Origin: Hydrogenophaga sp. RAC07
GTDB lineage: Bacteria > Pseudomonadota > Gammaproteobacteria > Burkholderiales > Burkholderiaceae_C
DNA: 64,000 nucleotides
Assembly: GCF_001713375.1 (NCBI RefSeq)
Contig: NZ_CP016449.1
Coordinates: forward strand, 1,116,001-1,180,000
Direction: 5' to 3'
Shown: positions 20,549-29,072 of the stretch, piece by piece
Numbering within the stretch: position 1 is the first letter of the stretch
Layout: each line of letters opens with the position of its first letter
Translations under genes and position numbers: made by a program
The notes under the pieces: generated by a model
What the model saw: the letters and a program-made list of their open reading frames with translations, nothing else
Told to the model about the DNA's origin: nothing
The model's database searches: none

Positions 20549-21322
20549 ATGGCCACCCAAAAGATCACGTCCCCCACGCCCACCGATCTGCCCCAGGCAC
20601 TGGCCGACGCCAGCGCCGACAAGCGCCTGGACGTGCTGCGCCACGTGGCCGCCGGCTGCTCCATCTCGCAGGCGGCGCGTCAGGTCGGCATCAGCTACAA
20701 GGCCGCGTGGCAGGCCATCGACACGCTCAGCAACCTCAGCGGCGTGCCGCTGGTGGAGCGCACCGTGGGTGGCGTGGGCGGGGGTGGAGCGCGCATCACC
20801 GCGGACGGTTTGCAGCTGCTCGCGCTCGCGGCCGAGCTGGCGCGCGCGCGCCGGCAGGTGCTGGCCCGTTTTGCCGGTGGCGCCATCGGCGAAGCCGGCC
20901 TGGGCCTGCGCACCAGCATGCGCAACCAGCTGCGCTGCCGCGTGCTGCGCTGCGCACCGCTGTCGCCCGGCGACCCGATGGTGGTGGTGACGCTGGCCAC
21001 GCCGGGTGGCGCACAGCTGGTGTCCAGCATCACACAGGAAAGCGCGGATTTGCTGGGGCTGGCGCCCGGACTGGCCGTTCTGGCCTTGTGCAAGGCCACC
21101 GCAGTGGAGGTGTCGTTGACCGCTTCACACGCAGCATCGGGCGCGCTTACCGGCCGCATCGAGCGCTGCTCGCCCGGCGCCCGGCAAGACGAGGTGGTGC
21201 TGGCCCTCGATGGTGGCGGTCACTGGGTGGGCTTTGCGCGGCACCCGTTCACGGGGCGGGTCGGGGATGCGGCGGTGGCGGCCTTGATGCCGGCGGCGCT
21301 GGTGATCGGGTTGGCGGGATGA
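20549..21322 (+). CDS. modE: Molybdate-responsive transcriptional regulator ModE
   Basis: A 257-residue regulator. The N-terminal winged helix has LDVLRHVAAGCSISQAARQVGISYKAAWQAIDTLSN, the classic ModE recognition region (SISQAA...SYKxAW), with a Gly-rich wing (GGVGGGGARIT). The C-terminal part carries two molybdate-binding TOBE/MOP-like domains, SMRNQLRCRVLRC... with the SMRNQ motif that is diagnostic of Mop domains, and a second near the end. Molybdate-bound ModE dimers repress modABC. The start ATG at 20549 lies 25 bp after the palindrome. Confidence 0.93.
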   Translation: MATQKITSPTPTDLPQALADASADKRLDVLRHVAAGCSISQAARQVGISYKAAWQAIDTLSNLSGVPLVERTVGGVGGGGARITADGLQLLALAAELARARRQVLARFAGGAIGEAGLGLRTSMRNQLRCRVLRCAPLSPGDPMVVVTLATPGGAQLVSSITQESADLLGLAPGLAVLALCKATAVEVSLTASHAASGALTGRIERCSPGARQDEVVLALDGGGHWVGFARHPFTGRVGDAAVAALMPAALVIGLAG

Positions 21323-21519
21323 CGCGCACGGCGTGCTCGGAGTTGCTTCGGCCCGTTCACGCCCACCCTCCCGCAGCCCGCTGTGAACCCGCCACCGTGC
21401 GCTGGCGCACACCCGTTGTACGTCTGGCGGTTCAATGCACCGTTGGTAACCTTTGAATGTGCTGCGCGCAACAAGGCGGCGCTAGCATGGTGCGTGACAC
21501 AACAACCCAGGAGCTCCCC

Positions 21520-22077
21520 ATGAAATTCACCCATCCACTTTTGCTCAAGTCCGGCTTGTGCGCGGCCTTGTTCGCGTCGTCTGCAGCATTCGCCCAGACC
21601 ACCGTGGCCGTTTCGGTCGACACCGCGCCGACGACCACCACCGCGGTTGCTCCGAAGCAGGATTTCGCGACCAACATCGCCAAGGCCGATCTGGCCAAGC
21701 AGGGCATCGCCAACCCCACCGGCGCCGAGCTCGGCGCGGCGACCAGCAATGTGCAGGGCATGCGCGACGCCGGCATGGGCTGGGGCGCCATCGCCAATTC
21801 ATTGGGCCTGCGCCTCGGTGACGTGGTGAGTGCGGCCAACCAGGCGAAGAAGGCCGACGAGGCCCGTGCCGCCACCTCGGAAAAATCGCAGAAGTCTGCC
21901 AAGAGCACCACCGACAAGAGCCGCTCCACGGTTGCTTCGGCTTCGCTGGGCTTGGGTGTCTCTCAGGGTGGCCTTGGCGGCGAGGGCGGTAAAGGCAGTG
22001 GCAAGGGAGGTGGCAATGGTGGCGGCAACGGGGGTGGAAACGGCGGCGGAAACGGCGGCGGTGGCGGCAAGCGCTGA
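21520..22077 (+). CDS. Secreted protein with Gly/Asn-rich C-terminal tail, function unknown
   Basis: A 185-residue protein with a signal peptide (HPLLLKSGLCAALFASSAAFAQ). The middle region, about residues 45-100, is Ala-rich and includes DFATNIAKADLAKQG and GMGWGAIANSLGLRLGDVV, a short conserved-looking block. A Lys/Ser-rich segment follows, then a low-complexity C-terminus of Gly-Gly-Gly-Asn repeats ending in KR. The AGGAG before ATG 21520 supports the start. I do not recognise the family; such tails are often disordered and surface exposed. A hairpin terminator follows. Confidence 0.7.
   Translation: MKFTHPLLLKSGLCAALFASSAAFAQTTVAVSVDTAPTTTTAVAPKQDFATNIAKADLAKQGIANPTGAELGAATSNVQGMRDAGMGWGAIANSLGLRLGDVVSAANQAKKADEARAATSEKSQKSAKSTTDKSRSTVASASLGLGVSQGGLGGEGGKGSGKGGGNGGGNGGGNGGGNGGGGGKR
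21985..22071 (+). repeat. Low-complexity GGN-rich coding repeat
   Basis: The 3' end of the preceding gene is built from imperfect 12-base units of the type GGTGGCAATGGT / GGCGGCAACGGG / GGTGGAAACGGC encoding repeated Gly-Gly-Gly-Asn. Units differ at third positions, which suggests selection on the peptide rather than recent slippage alone. Confidence 0.7.
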
Positions 22078-22102
22078 TCCGTTCGCACCCTTTCCCCAAT
22101 GA

Positions 22103-22128
22103 CATCAGCCGCCCTCGGGCGGCTGATG
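22103..22128. terminator. Bidirectional hairpin terminator
   Basis: CATCAGCCGCCC and GGGCGGCTGATG form a perfect 12-bp stem with a minimal loop, centred between the convergent ends of the Gly-rich protein gene (22077) and the chemoreceptor gene (22153). On the plus strand it is followed by a short T-containing run (TGTTT). Confidence 0.75.
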
Positions 22129-22152
22129 TGTTTCAGAACGTCGTGGATTCGC

Positions 22153-23904
22153 TCAGAAGGATTCCCAGTCGCCAGCTGCATCGGCGTTGGCCTTTGCCGG
22201 CTCTCGCCTTGCCGGGGCTTGCGCAACCGGCTGCTTGACCGCTGGCAGTGCCGGGCGGCTTGCGGGTTTCTTCTGTGTCACGGGTGGCAGCGCCTTTTTC
22301 GGTGCAACCACGGGTGTGTGGGTGCGCACCACCGGCGTCACGGCGCTGAAGGCCACGGCGTTGCCCGACAGGCGGAACACCGCCACCGCCTGCACCAGAT
22401 CGGTGGCCTGGGAGCGCAGGCTGCTGGCAGCGGCGGCCATTTCTTCCACCAGCGCGGCGTTCTGCTGCGTGGCTTGGTCCATCTGGGTCACGGCTTCGCC
22501 GATCTGGGCCACGCCGTCGCTCTGTTCTTTGCTGGCCGAGCTGATTTCGCCCATGATGTCGGTGACGCGCTTCACGCTGTCCACCACCTCGTTCATGGTG
22601 GCGCCGGCCTTGTCCACCAGCGCCGTGCCGCTCTCCACGCGTTCCACGCTGTCGTTGATGAGTTGTTTGATTTCCTTGGCGGCCGCTGCACTGCGCTGCG
22701 CCAGGTTGCGCACTTCGCCCGCCACCACCGCAAAGCCGCGGCCTTGTTCACCGGCGCGCGCCGCTTCCACCGCGGCGTTGAGCGCGAGGATGTTGGTCTG
22801 GAAGGCGATGCCGTCGATCACCGAGATGATGTCGCTGATCTTTCGGCTGCTCTCGTTGATGCCCTTCATGGTGTCCACCACCTGGCTCACCACCTGACCG
22901 CCTTCCTCCGCGACCTTGGACGCGCTTTGCGCCAACTGGTTGGCCTGCAAGGCGTTGTCGGCGTTCTGGCGCACGGTGGACGAGAGCTCTTCCATCGATG
23001 CCGCGGTTTCTTCCAGCGCGCTGGCCTGGCTCTCGGTGCGTGAGCTCAGGTCCTGGTTGCCCTGTGCAATCTGTTCGCTGGCGCTGGACACCGACTCGGA
23101 ACCACTGCGCACGCGGCCCACCACCTGCACCAGACCGGTCTGCATGTCGGCCAGGGCCTTCATCAGCACACCAGTCTCGTCGGTGGACTTCACTTCGACC
23201 ACGTGGGTCAGGTCGCCAGCGGCCACCGCTCGGGCCAACTCCACCGCGCTCGTGATGGGGCCGGTGATGGAACGGATGATCCAGGTGGCCACCACGGCGG
23301 CAATGACCGCCGCGAACAGCACGGCGGCCACGATGGTGATGATGAGGTTCTTGACCGTGTCCTGCGCCGCCTGGCTGGCGGTTTGTGCGCCCTCGGTCTG
23401 GAACACCACCGCGTCGTCGATGGTCTTGAGGTAGCTCAGCTGGACCGGGCGAACGACATCGAACAGCAGTGCAATGGCCGCTTCGCGTTCACCGTTGGCG
23501 ATCAGGGCCATGAATTTGTCCACGCCGTCACGGAAGGGCTTGCGCGCCTCGGTCACTGCGGTGTTTAGCTCGCGCCCGCGAGCCGACTCGGTCAGCGCGT
23601 CGATCTTGGCCGAGATGTCGTTGATCCGGGTGCGCGATTCGGCGATGGCCTGTTTTTCCCCGGTAATTTTGGCCGAGTCGGTGAACAGCGCGATGTTGCG
23701 GATCGCACGGGCCTGGAAGTTGGCCTCATCACGGATCAGCTCCATGTTCGAGATCACGGTCATGCGCCGCTCGGTGATGTCGACCAGATCTTTCTCCACC
23801 GCCACCGTGCGCGCGACGCTGAGCGCACCGATGGCCAGCAACATGGCCACCAGCAGCGTGAAAGCGCCCACCAGGCGCGTTGAAATCTTGAGGTTCTTGA
23901 ACAT
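22153..23904 (-). CDS. Methyl-accepting chemotaxis protein with C-terminal DWESF tether
   Basis: A 583-residue inner-membrane chemoreceptor. The first membrane helix (about 10-30, [19 protein letters not shown]) starts a four-helix-bundle periplasmic sensor with [24 protein letters not shown]; the second helix (about 190-215, [23 protein letters not shown]) leads into a HAMP domain. The signalling hairpin contains [47 protein letters not shown] in part. The C-terminus ends with DWESF, a variant of the NWETF pentapeptide that recruits CheR/CheB, on a Pro/Ala-rich linker. The ligand is unknown. The start at 23904 (MFKNLKIS) is favoured by the membrane topology. Confidence 0.92.
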   Translation of the reverse strand: MFKNLKISTRLVGAFTLLVAMLLAIGALSVARTVAVEKDLVDITERRMTVISNMELIRDEANFQARAIRNIALFTDSAKITGEKQAIAESRTRINDISAKIDALTESARGRELNTAVTEARKPFRDGVDKFMALIANGEREAAIALLFDVVRPVQLSYLKTIDDAVVFQTEGAQTASQAAQDTVKNLIITIVAAVLFAAVIAAVVATWIIRSITGPITSAVELARAVAAGDLTHVVEVKSTDETGVLMKALADMQTGLVQVVGRVRSGSESVSSASEQIAQGNQDLSSRTESQASALEETAASMEELSSTVRQNADNALQANQLAQSASKVAEEGGQVVSQVVDTMKGINESSRKISDIISVIDGIAFQTNILALNAAVEAARAGEQGRGFAVVAGEVRNLAQRSAAAAKEIKQLINDSVERVESGTALVDKAGATMNEVVDSVKRVTDIMGEISSASKEQSDGVAQIGEAVTQMDQATQQNAALVEEMAAAASSLRSQATDLVQAVAVFRLSGNAVAFSAVTPVVRTHTPVVAPKKALPPVTQKKPASRPALPAVKQPVAQAPARREPAKANADAAGDWESF

Positions 23905-24061
23905 GGGGATTCCGACCGGTTTTGTGAAGCGCCGAGCCCGAAATGGGCGCGGCTTGTCCGGTATATCGGTCGCGCCGGCGGTTTGTTGAGTCACCCCAAG
24001 GGCACAAATGCACCGCCTTTGTGTGGCTTTTCGGTGGCCCGAATGCTCCTGCCCGAGCGGG

Positions 24062-24817
24062 CTACACCGCGCCTTTCCCCAATTGTTTCAACACCTCCGC
24101 CTGAAAATCCCCGCTCCCGCTTTGTGCCATGAACTCGGCGGCCGATCCCTCAAACCGCAGCGCGCCCTGGTGCAGCAGCATCAGTCGGTCGGCGTGCCGG
24201 GTTTCTTCAATCAGGTGGGTGGCCCACAGCACGCCCATGCCCCGGCTGTGGCACAGGCCGCGCACGGTCTCCAGAAGTTGCTGGCGTGAAGCCGGATCCA
24301 GGCCCACGGTGGCTTCGTCCATGAGCAGCACGCGGGGCTCGTGCAGCAGCGCGCGGATCAATTCGATCTTGCGGCGTGTGCCACCCGAGAGACTGCGCAC
24401 CACGGCCCTGGCCTGATCGCTCAGGCCCATGGTCTCCAGCAGCGTGGTGATGCGTGAGTTGGCCAGCTGGCGCGGCATGCCGTGCAGGTCGGTGTGGAAG
24501 TGCAGGTTGGCCATGACGCTCAGGTCCATGTCGAGCGCGCTTTGCTGGAACACCACGCCCAGGCCGGCGAGTGCGCGGCTGGGGTGTTGGCGCATGTCGT
24601 GGCCGAGCACTTCGATGCTGCCCTGGTCGGGCGTGAAGAGGCCGGTGAGCAACTGCAGCAGGGTGGACTTGCCCGCGCCGTTGGGACCGAGCAGGGCCAC
24701 CATTTCGCCAGCGCGCAGGGTCACGTCCACGCCTTTGAGTGCGGGTTTGGCGCCATAGCTTTTGTGCAGCTGGCTGGCCTGGAGCAGGGTGGCGGTGGTG
24801 TCGATGGTGGTCATCAC
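24062..24817 (-). CDS. ABC transporter ATP-binding protein of the PQQ-dependent alcohol dehydrogenase system
   Basis: A 251-residue ABC-2 type ATPase: Walker [12 protein letters not shown] loop VFQQSALD, signature [14 protein letters not shown], Walker [14 protein letters not shown] and switch His in WATHLIEET. It resembles the ATPases found with quinoprotein alcohol dehydrogenase clusters. Its most likely permease is the PedC-like protein at 28218, encoded on the other strand and separated by four genes, so the transporter is split between two divergent operons. It follows the Bug-type receptor gene by 4 bp. The exported substrate is unknown. Confidence 0.85.
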   Translation of the reverse strand: MMTTIDTTATLLQASQLHKSYGAKPALKGVDVTLRAGEMVALLGPNGAGKSTLLQLLTGLFTPDQGSIEVLGHDMRQHPSRALAGLGVVFQQSALDMDLSVMANLHFHTDLHGMPRQLANSRITTLLETMGLSDQARAVVRSLSGGTRRKIELIRALLHEPRVLLMDEATVGLDPASRQQLLETVRGLCHSRGMGVLWATHLIEETRHADRLMLLHQGALRFEGSAAEFMAQSGSGDFQAEVLKQLGKGAV

Positions 24818-24821
24818 TGTG

Positions 24822-25856
24822 TCAGGCGCCGTGGGTCCTGGCCAGCAGGTTCATGCGTTGCAGCAGGCGCTTCTCGCGCTCCACCGTATCGAGCACAGCC
24901 TGGCGGTAGTCGCGGGTGTTGAGGTAGTCCAGCGTTTGATCGTAGCGGGCCAGTTCCTGCAGGTGGCGCTCGCTGTGCATGGCTTTGGCAAACGCGTCGT
25001 GCAGGCGCTGCACCGCCACCTCGGGTGTGCCGTGCGGTGCGGCCAGTCCCCAGGGTGAGGTGTAGACAGACTGCTCGTAGCCCAGTTCACGCAGCGTGGG
25101 CGCGTCGGGCCAGCGTGGGCTGCGTTGCGCACTGAAGATCGCCAGCACGCGGACCTTGCCCTGGTCGACCCAAGGGGCGAAGCCGGTGGAGTTCACACCC
25201 GCCATCACCTGGCCACCGGCCACGCCGATCATCTGGTCGGCGGTGCCGCGGTAGGGCACGTGCACATAGCGAATGTTGTTCTGCAACAGGATCTCTTCGG
25301 TGGCCAGGTGGGCGGTGGTGCCGATGCCGGTGGAGCCGAGGATGAGCTGGCCCGGGTGGGCCTTGGCCCAGGCCAGCAGGTCGTTGAAGCTCTTCCAGGC
25401 GCTGCTGGCGGGCACCAGCACACCAAAGGTGGTGCCCGAGACCTGCACGATGGGGCTGAGGTCGGTCACCGGGTCCCAGGGCACCTTGTTCATGAGCGCG
25501 TGGCGGTACACGGTGATGGGTACCTGGCCGATGGTGTGGCCGTCGGGCTCGGCGGCTTTCAGCAACGGCGCCACCTGCGTGCCGGCAGCACCGGGCTTGT
25601 TGATCACCACGATGGGCTGGCCCAGCAGCGGCGCGGCTTCTTCGCAGAGGATGCGCAGCGTGAGGTCGGTCGCGCCACCGGCGGGCCAGGGCACGATGAG
25701 CTGGATGGGGCGCAGCGGGAACGCGCCTGCGGCCTGCGCGAGCGCGCTGCTTGCCAGGCCCGACACACCGAACGCACAGCCGGCCCCCCACCCCAGGAAC
25801 TGTCTGCGCGAAGCAAGGGGCTGCGCAGGGCAGGGTGTCGGAGAGCGGTGTGTCAT
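24822..25856 (-). CDS. Tripartite tricarboxylate transporter (Bug/TctC family) binding protein with Tat-like signal
   Basis: A 344-residue exported receptor. The N-terminus has a twin-arginine-like motif SRRQFLGWG and a hydrophobic stretch ending SSALAQA. Family motifs: RPIQLIVPWPAGGATDLTLRIL, VVINKPGAAGTQVAPLLKAAEPDG, FNDLLAWAKAHPGQL, GIGTTAHLATEEIL and PYRGTADQMIGVAGGQV. Bug proteins bind carboxylates and other small molecules. No TctAB membrane genes are adjacent, so it may act as a sensor or with an unlinked transporter. It is the first gene of a short operon with the ABC ATPase and is divergent from the beta-propeller operon. Confidence 0.88.
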   Translation of the reverse strand: MTHRSPTPCPAQPLASRRQFLGWGAGCAFGVSGLASSALAQAAGAFPLRPIQLIVPWPAGGATDLTLRILCEEAAPLLGQPIVVINKPGAAGTQVAPLLKAAEPDGHTIGQVPITVYRHALMNKVPWDPVTDLSPIVQVSGTTFGVLVPASSAWKSFNDLLAWAKAHPGQLILGSTGIGTTAHLATEEILLQNNIRYVHVPYRGTADQMIGVAGGQVMAGVNSTGFAPWVDQGKVRVLAIFSAQRSPRWPDAPTLRELGYEQSVYTSPWGLAAPHGTPEVAVQRLHDAFAKAMHSERHLQELARYDQTLDYLNTRDYRQAVLDTVEREKRLLQRMNLLARTHGA

Positions 25857-25939
25857 CGGGGTGTGCCGTTTTGTCTCAGGGTTTGTCCTTAGCGGTGGGA
25901 CTGGCTGAGCCGGAAACCCGCTTTTTCAGGGGTTTGCAG

Positions 25940-25953
25940 GCAATTTCCACGCC
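25940..25953 (-). promoter_or_regulatory. Possible sigma-54 promoter for the Bug/ABC-ATPase operon
   Basis: Read on the minus strand the sequence is AGGCGTG-GAAA-TTGCC, with GG and GC exactly 10 bases apart, as in -24/-12 promoters. The -12 element is perfect and the -24 element keeps GGC but loses CAC. It lies 84 bp upstream of the 25856 start, back to back with the stronger plus-strand promoter. Confidence 0.4.
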
Positions 25954-25961
25954 TGTTGCGC

Positions 25962-25977
25962 TGGCACTGTTTTTGCA
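25962..25977 (+). promoter_or_regulatory. Sigma-54 (-24/-12) promoter of the beta-propeller/ABC/SoxYZ operon
   Basis: TGGCACT-GTTT-TTGCA matches the sigma-54 consensus TGGCACG-N4-TTGCW at all key bases, with GG at 25963-25964 and GC at 25975-25976 separated by 10 bases. Transcription would start near 25988, about 30 bp before ATG 26018. Confidence 0.8.
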
Positions 25978-26017
25978 GCCCATGACCGGGCAACCCAAAC
26001 AATCAGGAGACACAACG

Positions 26018-27034
26018 ATGCTTCGTTCCGCCCGGTCCGCGCCTGGCGCGCCCGTCCCGCAACGCTTTCGCCACATCGTCTGGGCCGGCGTGATGGGCCT
26101 CGCATTGGCCTCGCCGCTGACCGCACTGGCCCAGGGCAAGGTGTATGTGTCCAGCGAGAAGGACAACAAGATCCATGTGTTCGATGCCAAGGGCGAACGG
26201 CTATCGGTCATCGACACCTGCGAGCGTCCGCGCCACATGATGTTCAACGCCACCCGCAGCCAGATTTATGTGTGCTGTGGCGACAGCAACCAGCTCGGCG
26301 TGGTGGACACCGCCACCGGCAAGATGACCGGGACTGTTCCATTGGGGGACAGTCCGGAAATTTTTGACCTCAGTCCCGACGGCAGAACAGCCTATGTGTC
26401 GATCGAGGACGAGAACGTGATGGCCGCCTACGACCTGGCCACAAAAAAGCCGCTGTTCGAGGTGAAGACCGGGGGTGAGCCCGAAGGTGTGCTGGTCACG
26501 GCGGATGGCCGGTTCGCCTACGTCACCTCCGAGGTGGCCAACGTGGTCCACGTCATCGACCTGGGTCAGAAGAAGGTGGTCAAGAACATCAAGGTGGGCA
26601 AACGTCCGCGCCGCTTCGTGCTGGCCGAGGGCGGCGCCGAGCTGTGGGTCACCAACGAACTCGACGCCACCGTGAGTGTGGTCAACACCAAAGACCACAG
26701 CGTCAAGGCCACGGTGAAGTTCGCGGTGAAGGGCATGCGCGAGGCCGACATCACGCCCGTGGGCATGACGCTGAGCCCCGACGGCAAGACCATGTGGGTG
26801 GGCCTGGGCAAGGCCAACCACGTGGTCGAAGTGGACGTGGCGACGAAGAAAGCTGGCCGCCAGGTGCTGGTGGGCAAACGCGCCTGGGGTCTCACCCTGC
26901 ACCCCGATGGCAAGACGCTGTACGTGACCAACGGCCTGTCGGACGACATGACATTGGTGGACACGGCGAGCGCGAAGGCCGTCAAAACCGTGGCCGTGGG
27001 CCGCGTGCCCCACAGTGTGCTGGTGCAGCCCTGA
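26018..27034 (+). CDS. PQQ-dependent catabolism-associated beta-propeller protein (YVTN family)
   Basis: A 338-residue exported protein with a signal peptide (about residues 20-39, ending LTALAQ) followed by seven YVTN-type blades, for example KVYVSSEKDNKIHVFD, LSPDGRTAYVSIEDENVMAAYD and LHPDGKTLYVTNGLSDDMTLVD. This family is consistently found next to PQQ alcohol dehydrogenases and PedC-type ABC systems. Molecular function is unproven; a periplasmic scaffold or redox-partner role is inferred. Two Cys form a vicinal pair (YVCCGD). First gene of an operon running through 30832; the stop overlaps the next start by one base. Confidence 0.88.
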   Translation: MLRSARSAPGAPVPQRFRHIVWAGVMGLALASPLTALAQGKVYVSSEKDNKIHVFDAKGERLSVIDTCERPRHMMFNATRSQIYVCCGDSNQLGVVDTATGKMTGTVPLGDSPEIFDLSPDGRTAYVSIEDENVMAAYDLATKKPLFEVKTGGEPEGVLVTADGRFAYVTSEVANVVHVIDLGQKKVVKNIKVGKRPRRFVLAEGGAELWVTNELDATVSVVNTKDHSVKATVKFAVKGMREADITPVGMTLSPDGKTMWVGLGKANHVVEVDVATKKAGRQVLVGKRAWGLTLHPDGKTLYVTNGLSDDMTLVDTASAKAVKTVAVGRVPHSVLVQP

Positions 27035-28236
27035 TGCCGGTGCACTTCGTGCGTCACGTGGCGTCTGTGCTCATGCTGGCCGCCGTGCTGGCCTGGCCGA
27101 CGGTGCAGGCCGCCACCACGCAGATGACGATGGCGGTGATCTCGCTGGCCGGCGACGCCCGCCACGCCAGCCGCCGCATGGAACGCGGCTACCCCGGCCA
27201 CCCTCAGGGCCGGGCGCTGCAGGGCGTGCAGTTGGCGCTGGAAGAAGCGGCGTTCGAGCTCGACACGGCCGGCATCGCGCTGACCGTGCGCGATGTGGTG
27301 CTGCCCGACATGGCTGCACTGCCCAAAGCCCTGGCCGACTTGAAGGCCGCCAAGGTGCAGCACCTGGTGGCCGATCTGCCGCTGGCCGAGCTGCGCCAGC
27401 TGGTGCAGACCGCACCGATCGCACTTGGCGGGGCGGTGGTCTTCAACACCGGGCTGGACGACGACAGCCTGCGCGCGCAGCACTGCGCTGCGCACCTGCT
27501 GCACACGCTGCCGAGTGCTGCCATGCGCGCCGACACGCTGGCCCAGTACCTGGCCGCGCGCAACTGGCGCAAGGTGCTGCTGCTGCAAGGCCCGGAGCCG
27601 GCCGATGTGTTGATGGGCGAGGCATTCAACCGCGCCGCCAAACGCTATGGCCTGAAGATCACGCAGACCAAAGCCTTCAAGCTCAGCGGCGACCCGCGCG
27701 AGCGCGATCTGGCCAACACGCGGCTGCTCACCGGTGAACGCGAGCACGAGGTGGTGGCGGTGATGGACGCCAACGGCGAGTTCGCCCGCACCGTGCCCTA
27801 CGCCACCCAGTGGCCGCGCCCCGTGGTGGGCGCCAGCGGTCTGGTGGCACTGGCCTGGCACCCGCAGTGGGAGCGCAACGGCGGCCCGCAGCTCACGCGG
27901 CGGTTCCAGAAATCTGCTCGGCGCCCCATGCAGAGCCACGACTGGGCCGCCTGGGCCGCCGGCAAGGCGGTCGCCGCGGTGCTGGTGGACGACCCCAAGG
28001 CGGCCGTGCCGCAACAGCTCAAGAAGCTGCGCGGCGGCTCGGTGGTGATCGACGGCTTCAAGGGCCCGCGCCTGACCTTTCGCGCGTGGGACGGCCAGCT
28101 GCGCCAGCCCATGTTCGTGAGCCATGTGGACGGCGTGGTTGGCCTGGCTCCGCTGGAGGGCGTGTTGCATCCCAGGGAAGTGCTGGACACGCTCGGCGTG
28201 GACGAACAGGAGAGCGCATGCAGACAGCGACCCTGA
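27034..28236 (+). CDS. Substrate-binding protein of the PQQ-dependent alcohol dehydrogenase ABC system
   Basis: A 400-residue exported protein; signal peptide about residues 1-26 (ending PTVQA). It resembles the branched-chain-amino-acid-receptor-like (type I periplasmic fold) proteins that accompany PQQ ABC systems: GHPQGRALQGVQLALEEA, LPLAELRQLVQ, DTLAQYLAARNWRKVLLLQGPEP, EVVAVMDANGEFARTVPYATQWPRPVVGASGL. Ligand unknown. It overlaps the permease gene by 19 bp. Confidence 0.85.
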   Translation: MPVHFVRHVASVLMLAAVLAWPTVQAATTQMTMAVISLAGDARHASRRMERGYPGHPQGRALQGVQLALEEAAFELDTAGIALTVRDVVLPDMAALPKALADLKAAKVQHLVADLPLAELRQLVQTAPIALGGAVVFNTGLDDDSLRAQHCAAHLLHTLPSAAMRADTLAQYLAARNWRKVLLLQGPEPADVLMGEAFNRAAKRYGLKITQTKAFKLSGDPRERDLANTRLLTGEREHEVVAVMDANGEFARTVPYATQWPRPVVGASGLVALAWHPQWERNGGPQLTRRFQKSARRPMQSHDWAAWAAGKAVAAVLVDDPKAAVPQQLKKLRGGSVVIDGFKGPRLTFRAWDGQLRQPMFVSHVDGVVGLAPLEGVLHPREVLDTLGVDEQESACRQRP

Positions 28237-29063
28237 TCCCGCCGGCGGGTCGGCCTTCGTTGCCGATGCATCTGGCGCGCGCACTGCGGGCGGTGGTGGG
28301 CCGGGAGATCGGCCGCTTTGTGCGCCAGCCCTCGCGCCTGGGCTCGGCGCTGGTGCGCCCGCTGCTGTGGTTCGTGGTGTTCTCCGCGGGCTTTCACAAC
28401 GTGTTCGGCGTTGCCATCGTCCCCCCGTACGAAACCTACATCGAATACAAGGTCTACATGGTGCCCGGCCTGCTGGGCATGGTGGCCCTGTTCAACGGCA
28501 TGCAGAGTTCGCTCTCCATGGTGTACGACCGCGAGATGGGTGTGATGCGCCTGCTGCTCACCGCGCCGCTGGCGCGCGGCTGGCTGCTGGCATTCAAGCT
28601 GCTCGCGGGCACCTGTCTCTCGGTGCTGCAGATGGTGGTGTTCCTGGCCATTTCGTGGGCCTTCGGGGTGGAGATTCCGCTGATGCATGTGCCGGGGCTG
28701 CTGGTGGCCATGGCGTGCGGTGCCACGCTGCTGGCCGCGCTCGGTCTCATGCTGTCGGTGTATGTGAAGCAACTGGAGAACTTCGCCGGCACCATGAACT
28801 TCGTGATCTTCCCGATGTTCTTCATCAGCCCCGCGCTCTACCCCTTGTGGAAGCTCGAAGAGTCGGGCGCGGTGTGGCTGCTCAGGCTGGCCGAATTCAA
28901 CCCCTTCACCCACGCGGTGGAGGCCATGCGCTATGCGATGTACGGGCAGTTCAACGCGCTGTCGTGGACGGTGGTGGTGGGCTGCAGCATCGTGTTCTTT
29001 GTGCTCGCCTTGTGGGGTTACGACCCCCAGCGCGGCTGGATCCGCCAAAAAGGCGGCGCTTGA
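28218..29063 (+). CDS. PedC-like ABC-2 type permease
   Basis: A 281-residue inner-membrane ABC-2 permease with six predicted helices and the family features YKVYMVPGLLGMVALFNGMQS, SMVYDREMGVMRLLLTAPLARGWLLAFKLLAG and the PMFFISPALYPLWKLEE segment. It matches the PedC-type permeases of quinoprotein alcohol dehydrogenase clusters. The matching ATPase lies on the opposite strand at 24062. ATG 28218 is preceded by AGGAG. Substrate and direction (export expected for ABC-2) are inferred. Confidence 0.87.
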   Translation: MQTATLIPPAGRPSLPMHLARALRAVVGREIGRFVRQPSRLGSALVRPLLWFVVFSAGFHNVFGVAIVPPYETYIEYKVYMVPGLLGMVALFNGMQSSLSMVYDREMGVMRLLLTAPLARGWLLAFKLLAGTCLSVLQMVVFLAISWAFGVEIPLMHVPGLLVAMACGATLLAALGLMLSVYVKQLENFAGTMNFVIFPMFFISPALYPLWKLEESGAVWLLRLAEFNPFTHAVEAMRYAMYGQFNALSWTVVVGCSIVFFVLALWGYDPQRGWIRQKGGA

Positions 29064-29072
29064 AAGGTTTTC

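Noticed and set aside
21985..22071. CRISPR-like or tandem non-coding repeat
   Set aside because: It is in frame within a gene and encodes Gly-Gly-Gly-Asn units; no spacer structure.
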